Positions 23,601 through 35,849 of a stretch of 64,000 nt of DNA are shown piece after piece. Where the stretch lies: assembly GCA_963402885.1 (NCBI GenBank), contig OY727094.1:9302501-9366500 (forward strand). The letters are read 5' to 3'. The first letter of the stretch is position 1. Every line of letters starts with the position of its first letter. The DNA comes from Antedon bifida. Its lineage: Eukaryota; Echinodermata; Crinoidea; Comatulida; Antedonidae. Both the position numbers and the translations under genes were made by a program. The notes beneath the pieces were generated by a model. The model was not told the origin of the DNA. It saw only the letters and a program-made list of their open reading frames with translations, and made no database searches.

Positions 23601-26600
23601 TGGAACAGTATTCACTGGAGCTCGAGAATAAAGAATTAACAAAATACATTCATATAGTAAAAAAAGGACTAAAATATTTTATACAAAATTGGCAAAATTT
23701 ATAAACAGATTTTAAATGAGTTTCCAGTGATGGTGCAGTAACATTCAATAATATTCAAACTAACATGTGAAACGATAAAATGACACTATCTTTGAGAGTA
23801 ACAAACAATTAGTGGTTAATTTAGAGGACAATTCTATTAAGACACTTTCCCATGACATGAACAAGGGAAATATATTGTGTTTTACCACTTCAACCAACCC
23901 ATAATCAAGATACACTTCTATTAAGGGGACACTTTTTGGTCCCAAAGGGTGTCCCCTTAATAGGGGTTCTACTATAATACTATTTAGTATCTAGGTTAAA
24001 CTCCAAAATTCATTAATATACTGTAATATAATTTTGTGTTCAGTTACTAATTGTAGTATTGAAAACAAATTGAAACCAGTTTTCTGTTTGTTCATTTTGT
24101 TGCTGTAGTTAAACGTGTCTGTTAAATTAAATGTAGTGTTGTTTTTATTCATTATTTAGAGTTTTGGATTTCAAACCATCATTTTTTTGATCTACAAAGA
24201 AAAGTTTAACGACCTACAGGAGTGGGAAAAAAATAGAAAAATACATAAGACCGAACTGGACTTTAACTTTCTCCAAAATTGCAAAAGGTTCAGAGTTTAT
24301 TCAAAACTGAATTTACCTCTAAACATTGGCGATATCCTCCAGACAGTTGCTGGTCCACTGCTGGAGTACTGTCCAAGGCAAAGCTCCATGAAGAACATGG
24401 GAAGTCCAGCTAACAACAGCATGGTTGCATAAGGTATAAGGAATGCACCTAAAATGATACATGATTTTTATATACATGTTCTCATCACACAGTCTGTAGT
24501 GTGCAATAATAAGATGAACATTTTACTTTAAAGATGTATTGTCCCTTGAAGCAGAAAAAACAAAGGCCAAAAGATTCTAAATTTAATTTGGCCATATCAA
24601 ATAATATTAAAGTTATTCACTTTAAGTAGAAAAAAAAACAAGTTTACGTAAAATTAACAGGTAAATTAATTTCATTACATTTGTCTGGAAAATCGTCGCG
24701 AGCGAAAGTAAACAAAACAAATATTTCAAACCATGATTATACATTATGCATGATGCTAATTAGGATTGGTTACAACTCGTCACAGTTGAGAAGGTGTTTT
24801 CACATAGATCGCGTGGAAGTTTTACGATTATGCATACAGAGTAGCCAAACAAGCGTGTTGCATTATGAGATATGTTTTGATCGAAAACTTTGACTGGAAG
24901 CCAAAGTTATATTTTGAACAAAAAAACATCTGTATTTCAGTTAAATGATTTTTTTTTCAACTAATTTTTGGTGAAAGTTAATACTTCAAAATGACCCACT
25001 TTTTTTCAAAATCTTTTTTTATATTTTTTGGGAATTAATCAAAGAGACAATACATCTTTAATCATATGATTTAATAATTATGATGTGATTATGAAAATAT
25101 AATAAAATAATAATCAGACCAGAGCAATATAGATGAAAACAATATCAAATACTTGATCTGCATAGTAATTTTTCTTAAACCATTCAAAATAATTAATTTT
25201 CAAACTGAAACCGTTAACTGTTTCTTTTGTCTTTTTAATGTGAAATAATAATGTTTGTGTTGTTTTTTTTACAGTGAATAACTTTATTAAAACTGCAAAA
25301 TGTCCTACCTATTTAAAGTCTGATTTTATTAATATTCATTTTTCATGTTATTGTGACAATACAATAGATTTAATTTAGAGATATCCATAATTTTTGCTCA
25401 GAAAAAAAGAAATGAAATGTTCAGAAGTCTTAATTAAGGCGAACATATGGTAGGCCTCTAGAAGACCTAGGCCTAGCCTACGCCACATTTTATGTAGACT
25501 GCATAGAATAGTATTTAGTACTTATATAGTCTATACTATAGTCTAGGGTTATAGGCCTAGGCCTGCCCTAGTGGTACAGTAGCGAAGCCTTCAAAACATG
25601 CACTTTTATGTTATCTCTAATCTAGGCCTAGGCTATAGGCCTATCAATATTTAATACTAATGATGTTTAAAAAGATAAAGATTTTAAACAATAAACACAA
25701 ACAATTAAGAATCTTACCACCACCATTTTCATAACACAAGTAAGGGAATCTCCATATATTCCCTAACCCAACAGCATACCCCAGACAAGACAACAGAAAA
25801 TCTGTTTTCTTATCCCATGTGCCTCTACTTGAGGTGCTGTTTTCACTACTAGAACTACTACTTTGTCCTTCTTCAAAAAGACTCTTGTCTTTTGGGTCTG
25901 ATGAGGAATCACTCTCAGTCTCATTCTCAATTTTAAGGGTGCATGCATCCCCCACAGATGTGCTTTCTTGAGATAGGCCTAGGCCTACATCACCCTCTGA
26001 TTGAGATTCGATGTCCTCAATGTTATCAATCTGCACAAATAGATTAAAAAAAATACATCATAATTAGGCCTAACCTAAACCATTACTAGGCCTAGGCCTG
26101 TCGACGGGTTATGTTCTCTCTCCCACCACCTCCTCTCTCGCCTACCACTCGTCGTCGTGTCATCGTGAAGGAAAACTAATATGAGATGATCCCCAAAATA
26201 ATATGAAATCGGACATCAGAAGCTTATTGGTTAAAAGTAGACGCCGCCTCACACGTCACACACAACCGCCAACTGTTGTCAAGACAGAACCTGCGCTGTT
26301 GTTATGTGCAGATGACATATTTGCGTTATTATTGTCTTATATATTTTTTTCTTTTTTTTGTTTTACAAATAATAATTATAGCAATAGAGAGATAATGCAA
26401 AATTACTAAAAGTTATAGCTAAAGCCTTATACTAAATAGTATGTGATAAACTTAAATATTTCTCTCCGAGTTGTTGACACATGTAGGCCTACGTGATACA
26501 CCCAACCCAAATCACACATTGCGCGCGGACCTTATTTTTTATGACGTCCCCCCGATGAGCGCCCAATATACTTTTTTAAATCACTGTATTTTCGCCTAAA

Positions 26601-26701
26601 TCTTAAATAAAATAAAACCAAACTATACAGTTTGTAGGAAATGATATTCAAGAATAACTTACTGGTTCTACTTGAATAAAACGAATCTTTAATGTCGACA
26701 T
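17604..26701 (-). CDS. SLC6 sodium/chloride-coupled transporter, glycine-transporter-like, 13 exons
   Basis: Plasma-membrane symporter of the neurotransmitter:sodium symporter family, with 12 membrane segments expected. Exons (5' to 3'): 26701-26663, 26030-25718, 24448-24317, 23290-22942, 22681-22549, 21984-21850, 21046-20943, 20470-20346, 20141-20029, 19578-19450, 19239-19024, 18545-18381 and 17879-17604. Phases match throughout, giving 2229 bases and 742 residues. The cytosolic N-tail (about 1-95) is acidic and serine-rich. TM1 carries [18 protein letters not shown] (about 100-117), the family signature. Exon 4 has the long second outer loop with [10 protein letters not shown] and an NNT glycosylation site. 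Exon 7 holds the unwound TM6 region ([16 protein letters not shown]) and exon 9 YPEALARLP. The tail begins [14 protein letters not shown], as in vertebrate GlyT. By resemblance the substrate may be glycine or a related amino acid. The last exon seems to read through a lost splice donor. Confidence 0.92.
18111..18226. mobile_element. MITE of the AAGCTCTGTCTACACTATC family, copy 3 (best preserved)
   Basis: Lies in the last intron of the SLC6 gene. The left end TAAAGCTCTGTCTACACTAT continues CAAACT; the complement of the right end differs by one base (GTTTACACTATC). The element is about 115 bases with a TA-type flank, compatible with a Tc1/mariner-like MITE. It would fold into an almost perfect hairpin at the ends. 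Confidence 0.75.
18825..18895 (+). mobile_element. Possible tRNA-like SINE head
   Basis: Within SLC6 intron 11. The B-box-like GGGTTCAATGCCC is preceded at tRNA spacing by TGGTGTAGGCTTCAG, a weak A-box. There is no recognisable acceptor stem, so this is at best a decayed SINE fragment. Confidence 0.3.
24531..25063. mobile_element. MITE in SLC6 intron 2 (AAAGATGTATTGTC ends)
   Basis: The left end TTAAAGATGTATTGTCCCTT is mirrored at the right by AGACAATACATCTTTAAT. The element is about 530 bases, AT-rich with no coding frame. A diverged single end (AAAGATGTATTTTCCC) also occurs near 63830 in the intron of the second SLC6 gene. Confidence 0.6.
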
Positions 26702-28275
26702 TTTGATTAGCAAAATTGTAAACGATAAATAACCACAGTATGCTCTACTACGTGCAAACTAACTCGCAGGTCAATTGTTACGTTATTGCAGTTCGTCATC
26801 GAAACAAGCGATGTTTGCCATGCGCAGATTGTAATTTTTGTTTTGTGATTCAGATTTATTATATTCACATTTTTTCAAATGTTTTCGGGTATACAAAATA
26901 TACAATAACAAAAAAAACACAAAGGCTAATATTGCTTCTAAAAATATGTCAATAATTTAAAAGTGTAAATAAATTAGCAATAAAGTCTTTAGTTATAGAC
27001 TTGAGAAAACAATAAAAAAAAAACGTTATTTACAATCATATTAAAATGTATCTTTCTAAAGTGATCCCAAATAATGGTGACGTATAAAAAGCAGAACGAT
27101 TTTCAAAGAAGTTCAGATTGTCATGAACTTAAATATACTTATACTATACTTAAATATTCATTTTCAGTATAGTATTTACTACCATGGTCTATCCTCTCCA
27201 TTTCAAACAATTATGAAAAACGAATAAACGGATGTTCAGGGCGAAAATGCGTTTCCAAAATAAATGGTGGCATATAAAATGCTGAATGGTCTTCAGCTCT
27301 GTCTATACACTACAGCATATTTGGGTATATCACTACCATTGGCCACATCGCACTTTTTTGTCAAACTAGTTTGATAGTGTAGACATAGTTTATTGAGTTG
27401 ACTTTATTTCGAGTTTCGATTTCGATTACAGTATGCATTGTTTCAGTGCTAAATTCAAAATTTCATATATCAAATTATCTTTTAAAAGCCGGTATGTGTT
27501 TTAGACATTTATTTATTTAACATTTTACATAATAAAGAAATGTAACATTGACTTTTGTTCCGATTTATTTTATATTATATTGGACTATGTTTTTTCGAGA
27601 TCGGAAAGATTTCACGCAATGAGGTTTTTACAAATGGTGCGTAATTATACCATCTTTGATTTTACTCAACATAGAGGGCGCATTAATAAACTGTTGTTGA
27701 TTGGTTAGAAGTTTTTCATCGACGTGTCTGGTTGGTTGTTCGTGCGCGTCTATATATCATTTAGAGAGATTAAGGGGAAAAAAATTAATTTGATTTTGTC
27801 GTCTGCGCGCTGCTTGATGATCTAGGCTAGTAGGAGGCTAGCACAGCCCTTATTTCAATGTTGGAAAAACATGCTTTTTTATCTTAATAGTAAAGCTCAC
27901 TATATTATCTAGGTATGTACAAATATTATTTTAATTAATAGTAAATAATAATAATAGTAAATTTCATTTTTATTTATTAAATTCAAACATACAGGAGGGC
28001 TGCGGATGATTTTTTTGAAGCATGCATGTGTGATGAATTTGTTGGTCGTCGAGAGGAGCGGGTCGAGAGCTGCTGCATGCTAGGCTAGCCATCCTGTCTA
28101 GCCTCCCTCTCCGTGCCCACCACCAGCCCAGTACTAGGGCTAGGGTAAATAGGCCTAGGCTAGGCTAGAAAGGATTAAATACACATTATGTGTATTTATT
28201 TAATCAACCCGTCAACTCGATGGCAATAATTAATATTCAATAATGCACCAACAACAACATTCAACAACAAGTCGA
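25265..28275. repeat. Left arm of large inverted duplication (SLC6 5' end and intergenic DNA)
   Basis: From SLC6 intron 2 through exons 2 and 1 into the intergenic DNA, this stretch is matched in reverse by about 60170-63990. Examples are the block around the SLC6 start codon (26640-26770 versus 62186-62320), the AAGCTTCTG/ACGTGGCGTC block (about 26215-26275 versus 62812-62860), the block with TTTTTCGAGATCGGAAAGAT (27590-27720 versus 60290-60440) and the GTCAACTCGATGGCAATAAT block (about 28205 versus 60220). Divergence is obvious and each arm has private insertions, for example about 27745-28180 here. Confidence 0.8.
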
Positions 28276-28955
28276 CAATGTATTTTTTTTTAGTTGGCCT
28301 ACTAGCTAGGCCTGGCACTATCTATGCCTAGCCTAGATAGGCCTGTTGTAAGGCCTAATTATTAGGCATAGGCCTATGCCTATTTAGTTGTGTTCCAGCC
28401 TAGGCCTAGGCTATGCCGGCCCCTAATTAATAATAAGTAGGCTAGGGTATTGAGATTGAGAAATATAATAATTTAATATTATTTTACCCACAGCATGCAG
28501 AAGACTTTTAAAATGTCTAAAGACAACATGCAGTCCCACCACACATCCTTTGTTGATAGCGATGTAAAAAAACAAAATTTGCCCGCACGTCTTCGCACTC
28601 AGAGAAGAGTATTGCAATGATAGCATTTCCAGCTGAAACAATACGGGAAAGACAGGTAACTAAATGATTAAATACTCGTAAATTTAAATAAATTATTATT
28701 ATTATTTACCAGAATCATATTATTATTATGGCTGCTGAGAAATGATATTCCTATGTTTGTTTTATTATAATGTCCAAACCATGTCCAAACATACATAACT
28801 TAGGCCTACTATTGTACATTATTTATGTATTTGATGGAATCTCTATTTTTAATAAAAGCAAAATCAAATTTCACTTTACAAATAAAAAATGTTTATTTGT
28901 TTACTGTAGTTATCTGTATTGTTGTAGGCTAGAGAAAAGAGGCTTGTGATATAAG
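26702..28955. promoter_or_regulatory. Shared intergenic region between divergent SLC6 and dynein genes
   Basis: About 2.2 kb separates the SLC6 start codon (minus strand) from the first recognisable dynein exon (plus strand). Promoters of both should lie here. The block just upstream of the SLC6 ATG, including CAGTATGCTCTACTACGTGC, is conserved in the inverted copy at about 62200-62225, better than the surrounding DNA, and so is a candidate core promoter or 5' untranslated segment. A possible dynein first coding exon ends at 28656 before GTAACT (frame with MIAFPAETIRERQ), but its phase does not fit the next exon cleanly. Confidence 0.45.
27293..27391. mobile_element. MITE of the AAGCTCTGTCTACACTATC family, copy 4
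   Basis: The ends read CAGCTCTGTCTATACACTAC and AGTTTGATAGTGTAGACATAG, with interior words TATCACTACCATTGGCCACA and CGCACTTTTTTGTC. A copy lies at the matching place in the inverted arm (60660-61475), so it inserted before the large duplication. Confidence 0.65.
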
Positions 28956-31908
28956 AATGGGGTTTACACCTGTCCACAAATACAGATTTTGATGCTCAGA
29001 CGGTAGAGGAATTTGTCCTGGATTCAGCCAAGGTAGGCCTTTGCAAGTGCTTTTGTTACTGCCTGGTTGTTTTTCTTACCATTTTACTCTCAGTCTCGTA
29101 TAAAGCTTTAAGGGAAGGTTTAGTTCATGTCTTAAAGTCATCACACCATTTCCTTCTATTCTATCTAGGCCTTCCAGGATCTCTTTGTAATTGGAAGTAT
29201 TCCCATCAAATATCAAGTGATGAGAGCCATCCCAACCTCTCCCCAGAATATCTTGCTTTCCACTGCTCTATGTCCATCAACAAGTAATTAATTTTTTTTC
29301 AACCACTTATTAGAACTTTTTCCATCCACTAGTAAGAAAGAAAAGCCTACACAGATTGAATAATTTTATAATGTATTTTGTGTTTTACCTTTTTTATTCC
29401 TCTTTTTAATAAATCTATTTATAGCACATGGAATTGTTTTCAAGATTCTTGGACAAAAATGATTTAAGGGTATTGATGTTTTTTGTCCAAGAAATAGAAC
29501 CCCCTGGCTTTGGTGAGTATTTGTGTATATAATCAATTTAGTACATAAAGGGTTTGTTTGACAGAATGTGGGAGATTTTTAAAGTGGTGAATGGAAAGAG
29601 ACAGCGAGAGGCCTCAATTGACTCTTTTATTCCTATACTAGAGTGAAAACATGGAAAAGAAGTAATAATGTACAGTGGAATCTCCCAAATACTGACCACC
29701 TAGTAAATGTGATTTTCTTGCTGAACATATTTTAGTGAAACCAAATCATGAATTCCATTCCATTGTCAGTCTGGAAGAAAAATTATACTGTATATATGAT
29801 TGAAAATGTTCATCTGGTTTGTAGTAATAAGTTATTAGAAATGTTCTTTTTTTCAAACCAACAATTAGTATGTAAACTAACCTTGACAGTATTTTGTAAT
29901 CTTTGATCCAAACTGTTTGACGATTGTAGTTAGTGGGAAAGATAGACGGGTTGTGTGGAAATAGTTTAATGATGATTAATTATATTTTGTTTAGACTCTG
30001 GGGAGAAGCCTTGGTCTTCCTAAAGGAACCAAGATGCAAGGTATTATCGTGACTGATGGCACCTGTGAAGCTCTTACAGGCAGATGTCTATACTTTATCA
30101 AGTCTGATGTGGCCAGTGCCATTAATCCTAGAAATGTTCATGAGGTTGGGACAATTTTCTTTAAATTAATATTTTTTAATGTTTTTTTTGTTAAATATGT
30201 GTTACTGTAATTAGATTCTACTATACCTGATCTTAATACATACGGTAAAATGTCTTCATGCAGGTACATTGCACAGCCATTTATTTTAATCAATGATTGT
30301 TCAGTTTGTTTTCATTTATTTATTTTGTTCTTTTTGAATTTCAAAATAAAAATACCAGTTGATATTCAAAGAACCTCTTTAATTCCAATAAATATAGATT
30401 CAGGGAATGAATAAAACTTTAACATTTAGATAGCGACCATATCAATGAAAAGCTCATAATCAATGGCGTACACATACAGTACTCTCATAACATTTGTTAT
30501 AATAAAAAGTCTTTAAATGTTTTTAAAACAGGCTTACAAAAAATACAAAATAGTGTGATTGAATCAGTCAATATTTTCAATTCTAAGAACCTCATTGTTA
30601 AACTTCTTTTCTTGTTTATTATTCTAATAGTTGGTAAACTTTGGCAACTTCAGCTGTGCCAATGCAGGTACTCTGACTGTTCTTCATGCTATCCAGCAAC
30701 TACTCAGGAAAGTGCATAACCCGGCAGCACATGCTCTTGATGATTGGGGAGCTCTTTCAGAAACACCTATTGGCAAAAAGACAAGACAGAATTTTCTTGA
30801 TTCTTTTGATACATTTATTGACTTTATTAATGGTGAGTGATACAATTAAAAATTTGTTGAATTCTCTTTTTTAACTAAACAATCAACCTGTGATTTGGTT
30901 CCAGGACGATTCGGCCCACTTATGGGCCGAAACATCCCACTTTGTGGGCCGAAACGTCTCACTTCAGACCAAATTCATATTCCTTTTTTTTTATTATTTA
31001 TCAAGTTTTTAAAGGTGTTTAACAATCCATATTTTATTGATATTGACAATGTTGATATAATAATAAATTACTAAAAAAACGTAATTTTATATTCAATTTA
31101 TCACTTCGAAAACCTTGTTTAATTCATGCATTCGCCAAGTGGCCAACAGAGGTCGTAACTTGTTTACATTGTTCGCATGACTAAAAAATGATCATTTTCG
31201 ACAATGCTTTCAAAATGTTTGCTTTATTGCATCTTTATCCCTAGTAGTACTACCTCATAGTCTCTCTGAAAATAAAGTTTTGGGGAAAAAAGCTTATTTT
31301 ATGCTTATAAAATGCATCAAAGCCAATAAATTTAAGTGTGCCGAATCGTCTCAGGGCCGAATAGTCCCGGGCCGAATGGTCCCAGGGCTGAATCGTCCCG
31401 GGCTGAATCGTTTCAGGGCCGAATCGTCCCATTACATGTGTCATTGCTCTTTCAACGAGACATCATTTATCAACAATTAGAGTAAATTATAGAAACTAAC
31501 ATAAATATTAATCATATAAATATGTAGCCAATATGGGACATATATTATAAACTATTTTTATTATTATGTTTTCATGGTACTATATTATTACTATGGTTAT
31601 ATGTTTATTGATTGAAAATTAATTAGTATAAAATTAATTTGTTTCACAATATGGGAATTATTATGATAATTGTAACATAAGATCAACCTAATTAATTACC
31701 CATTTAATAAGTGTGCCTTTTTACACAGTACCTATTTTATTCCAGGGTTTAAACCAGCTTATCTGGTGTAGTGAAGCTACATGGTTGTGATGGGTTTGAT
31801 GTCACTAGTCTTGCTACACCTGGGGACTGCTTATCAGCTGCTGCCAATCCTGATACTGTGGCAATCTTAGAAGACCTTGTAAACCATTGGTGTATTAGAG
31901 GTTAACAG
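28956..31908 (+). pseudogene. Axonemal dynein heavy chain (DNAH5/DNAH8-like) N-terminal exons, truncated
   Basis: Five exons encode the start of the dynein heavy chain tail, which binds intermediate and light chains in ciliary outer arms: 28956-29032, 29425-29512, 30026-30144, 30631-30832 and 31772-31908. All junction phases agree. Recognisable stretches are VEEFVLDSAKHMELFSRFLD, IIVTDGTCEALTGRCLYFIK and ANPDTVAILEDLVNHW, in the order and spacing of vertebrate DNAH5/8. The third exon uses an internal acceptor (CTTCCTAAAG); the upstream AG at 29993 would give a stop. The last exon has TAA at 31903-31905 where the family has glutamate, and no later dynein exon appears before the SLC6 array. A full dynein heavy chain has over 4000 residues, so this is a fragment. 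An early donor at 31901 could bypass the stop. Confidence 0.7.
30900..31435. mobile_element. MITE with GGGCCGAATCGTCCC tandem-word arms
   Basis: The left arm begins CCAGGACGATTCGGCCC and has two to three GGGCCGAAAC words. The right arm (31339-31435) has six degenerate 16-base copies of GGGCCGAATCGTCCC in tandem, inverted relative to the left end. Between them is AT-rich DNA. It lies in the dynein intron and is absent from the matching place in the inverted copy as far as I can align it. It is non-coding. Confidence 0.65.
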
Positions 31909-32010
31909 GTATTAAATAAATTAGATAAAATAATTCTTTCCAAGGTATTATAAAAGAGAGTTTGTATAATTGTTATACACATTTTTGCTACTTAATTGAA
32001 CACATCCATG
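31470..32010. repeat. Left-arm segment of inverted duplication (dynein last exon and flanks)
   Basis: Matched in reverse by about 57400-58020, including the dynein exon and the intron words GAGAGTTTGTATAATTGTTA and ACACATCCATGGGACATCAA. The two copies differ by several small insertions and deletions. Confidence 0.75.
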
Positions 32011-32520
32011 GGACATCAAAATGACTCAAAATCAGCACGTGAATTGTCCAATTTGAAGTGCTCGTATGACGTGATTTTTAGTCAAAATTGTTTAAAAGTT
32101 GGTAAAATTACTAGAAAACGCTAAAAAAAAAAGGATAATTCACACAAAAAAGATGTTTCCAGCGTAAAAATTTGCGCTCGCGTTGAAATTGTTACATGCT
32201 TAAAGAGACATGAAACATGAAAAGTTGATTTTTATGATTTTGTTCCACAGAAAGTTAGCGCATGATATAAATTACACTTTTTTGCTAAGTTTCAATTTAA
32301 ATTGCTTTATGGTTTTCAATCTATGTTAAATACACGAAATTCATAAAATCACGCTTTACTTACGCTGTGGGACTCTAAAGTCATATAGTGAAGTTTCTTG
32401 CACATCTACAGCTACAGGTCAATCTTATGACAAAGTTCTACAATGTTGGCCAGAATTAGAGATACGCTGCGACAAAATTCGTGGAAAGAATGTAGAAAAA
32501 AAAAATATCGTGACAATAAC
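31909..32520. other. Former dynein intron up to the SLC6 array
   Basis: Non-coding. The block at about 32200-32400 (TTAAAGAGACATGAAACATG onward) resembles a MITE end, but I could not find its partner. The shuffled SLC6 array begins at about 32521. Confidence 0.4.
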
Positions 32521-35088
32521 AATCAATTAATAACAATATTTATTTGTTCATAGTACAGTATACGTTTATTAGAATTATTCATAATTGAATTTATTTACTA
32601 CAGATTTCTAAAATGTTTTTTAAGGACCAATATCTTTCAAGACACTAGATGCAAACACTCATGTAAACTAGCATTTACTCTATTCCCATTACAATATTAT
32701 ATATTCTTACCCATTCAACCAGATCTGATGGTGGAAACTGAAATTTCAGTTCACTTTGTTGGATCCTGAAGTATCTCTGAGTTCTACTCTATAACATGGT
32801 TGGAGGTATCTTATTATACTCTAAATAATAGATTGTAACAATCATATAGTGATGTCTGTGTTTTTATTCTCTCAATAATATTTAGGGTACAGCTGTAGGC
32901 TACAGTACTGGTAAAAACTATTTCCATATATATATGTTTATAAAGTTAAAGTTTTTAAATAATAAACCAAACAAATTAAGATGCTTACTGCCACCATTTT
33001 CGTAAAACAAATAAGGAAATCTACATATATTGCATCACCAGACAAGACAACGGAAAATCTGTTTTCTTGTCCCAAGTTCCACAACTCGAGGTGCTGTTTT
33101 CAGTACTTTGTCGTTCAGAAAGATTCTTGTCTTTTGGGACCTGAGATGTCCCAGAAGTCATCTGATCCTCTCTGACCTGTTCATCATTGATGGAGGAATA
33201 AATTGAGACTTTCTGGTCTGATTAAGAATCGGTCTACTTCTCAATTTTTGCACTTTGATTTTCTTTTTTACAACGCCAAGAGCAATGATCGTTGTAGTGG
33301 CGCTTTAAAATCGATTGATTGATTTATTTTGTAAATGCTCCCTCTTTCTTGACCACCTCAAGTGATCCCATTAATTATGAGTGTTTTACAAATTGATAGC
33401 CTACAAATGTTAATACCTTGGTCTACTACTTCACTGACTTCTCGTCCAAGTTCATTAGCCATAATGCTAAGCCAGGATGGAAAAGAAAATCTGTCATAGC
33501 CATACACCCAGCATACAATTATGCATTCCATGGCGGCAAATGTCAACATGACGAAATTAGCTGATAGGAGTCCAATAGAATCACCCAGTATATTCCAGCC
33601 TATAAAGAGAAATCCTTTAAGCCTCCTGATAGTCATAGGAATATTTTCAGTGATCTCCTGTCTACACCTAAAGGTAAAATTTCTCACAATTCTTTTTCTC
33701 TCTTTTAGGCTCTACTACTACTCTATTGGTTAAGCTATTTTTAACAGACTATTTATATTATATGTTAACACATCATTGTACAGCTGGCTAAGAGAACCTT
33801 TGGTTAATTGTTCCTTCTCAGATTTGGAAAGAAATCCGAAATGAATGTCATAATCGTCTCCATGAGGGTGAACTATAAAATCACAATCATTGTTATAGTG
33901 CATTGGTGACATACCATTACAATTAATACATAATATTAACAAAAGATAGGTTAATTTTATGAAAGAGGTCCCCCAAAACATAAAAGTTTGAAGTATTAAT
34001 ACAATATATCATAGAGAGAAAAAAAAGTGATTATTAAAAAATAATTTAATTTAAACTAAAAAGTCAAGTTGTTCTTCTGAAAGGGAGTCGACACCAATGC
34101 ATGTGTTGTTCACCGTCATGATCTTGTTACCAGTGCTCAGACACTCGTCGTAAATGCCGTTACACATGTCCGTGTTCCAAGGGTTAAGTCCGAATCCAGG
34201 GCAGTTTATTAGTGAATGAAGCAAACATGTAATACAATATGTATGTTAATGATCACATTGTAGTAAAAGGCGATAAAAGTTGAAATCAGCACCATTCCGT
34301 AACCCATTCCTATACATGACAAACAAAAACTAAGTTTAAAATAATGGTTCTTCAGGAATAAAGAATAGGAAACCATAGAGAAACGATAGCCTAAACGGTT
34401 TCTGGAGTTGGCTTACAAATTCCAAATGAATAATGATATTAATAATTATGTTAGTCTTAATGCCTAATACAATGTTTCTAAGCATGATCCATAAAATAGC
34501 CTAAAATACAACAAAAAAAAGAAAAAAAGCAGTGAAACCGTTTACACCGCTCTGTTCTCCAGAACTTTGAAGCTCCCATATAAGAACTCGCCGGAACAGT
34601 ATTCACTGGAGCTCAAGAATAAAGAATTAACAAAATACATTCATATAGAAAAAAAGGACCAAAATATTTTATGCGGCAAAACTGGCGAAATTTATTTTTT
34701 CATTTTAAATGAGTTTCCGGTCATGGTGCAGTAACATTAAAATGTAGTGTTGTTTTTATTCATTGTTTATAATTTTGGATTTCAAACCATCATTTTTTTG
34801 ATCTACAAAGAAAAGTTTAATGACTTACAGGAGTGGGAAAAAAATATAAAAAGACATAAGAATACCGAACTGGACTTTCTCCAAAATTGCAAAATGTTTG
34901 AAGTTTATTCAAAACTGAATTTACCTCTAAACATTGGCGAAATCCTCCAGACAGTTGCTAATCCGTTTTCTTGTCCCAGGTTTCACGACCCGAGGGGCTA
35001 TTTTCGTTACTTTGTCCTTCAGACAGACTCTTGTCTTTTGGGTCCTGAGATGTCCCAGAAGCCATCTGATCCTCTGTGACCAATTAAT
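32521..35088 (-). pseudogene. Shuffled SLC6 fragment unit 1
   Basis: Reference unit of the array. In plus-strand order it contains: C-terminal exon remnant with a GTAAGA donor (about 32540-32755), 3' flank and one 97-bp minisatellite copy (about 32756-32925), exon 2 remnant (about 32985-33230), intron 8 and the end of exon 8 (about 33330-33485) fused directly to the middle of exon 11 (about 33486-33600), intron 10, exon 10 remnant (about 33770-33875), intron 9, exon 4 remnant with its acceptor (about 34065-34315), intron 3, the end of exon 3 (about 34925-34965), and another exon 2 remnant (about 34970-35080). All pieces keep the orientation of the source gene but their order is scrambled. Frames are broken, so no transporter can be made. 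The fusion frame reads YGYDRFSFPSWLSIMANELG. Confidence 0.8.
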
Positions 35089-35849
35089 AATAATTATTTG
35101 TTCATAGTACAGTATACGTTTATTAGAATTATTCATAATTGATTTTATTTACTACAGATTTCGAAAGTGTTTTTTAAGGACCAATATCTTTCAAGACACT
35201 AGATGCAAACACTCATGTAAACTAGCATTTACTCTATTCCCATTACAATATTATATATTCTTACCCATTCAACCAGATCTGATGGTGGAAACTGAAATTT
35301 CAGTTCACTTTGTTGGATCCTGAAGTATCTCTGAGTTCTACTCTATAACATGGTTGGAGGTATCTTATTATACTCTAAATAATAGATTGTAACAATCATA
35401 TAGTGATGTCTGTGTTTTTATTCTCTCAATAATATTTAGGGTACAGCTGTAGGCTACAGTACTGGTAAAAACTATTTCCATATATATATAGATATATGTT
35501 TATAAAGTTAAAGTTTTTAAATAATAAACCAAACAAATTAAGATGCTTACTGCCACCATTTTCGTAAAACAGATAAGGAAATCTACATATATTGATTAAT
35601 TGATTGATTTTATTTGATATTCATACATAAAAGTTAAAATATACAATGTATAAAAAGAATACCTTGATAACCCATTAAGTCGACAAAAAAGTAAACTTAT
35701 TTCCAATGGGGTCCAATCCGTAATGACTGAAAAGTGAGTGGTTGGGCCTAGTACAATTATCGTTAAGTATGGCTTAGTAAAAATGAAAAAACAAGAAAAT
35801 ACATACAAGACAAGAAAACATCAAAAAAACAATATTAAAAATAGCTTAA

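Noticed and set aside
24187..24432. 81-residue plus-strand frame, and its relatives at 34747, 41607 and 53593
   Set aside because: These are antisense to SLC6 intron 3 and exon 3 or their array copies.
29178..29287. Possible extra dynein exon (DLFVIGSIPIKYQVMRAIPT)
   Set aside because: Skipping it joins the flanking exons in phase and gives an alignment of equal length with vertebrate DNAH5/8; including it breaks the phase.
32981..33175. Recurring 64-residue plus-strand frame (MLTATIFVKQIRKSTYIASP), also at 42419 and 46821
   Set aside because: Antisense of the exon 2 remnant in the array units; repeated because the units are repeated.
33358..33687. Minus-strand frame joining SLC6 exon 11 and exon 8 as a new small gene
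   Set aside because: It starts in intron sequence and joins exons in reversed order. It holds only one membrane segment and part of another, and the frame differs among units, so there is no sign of constraint.
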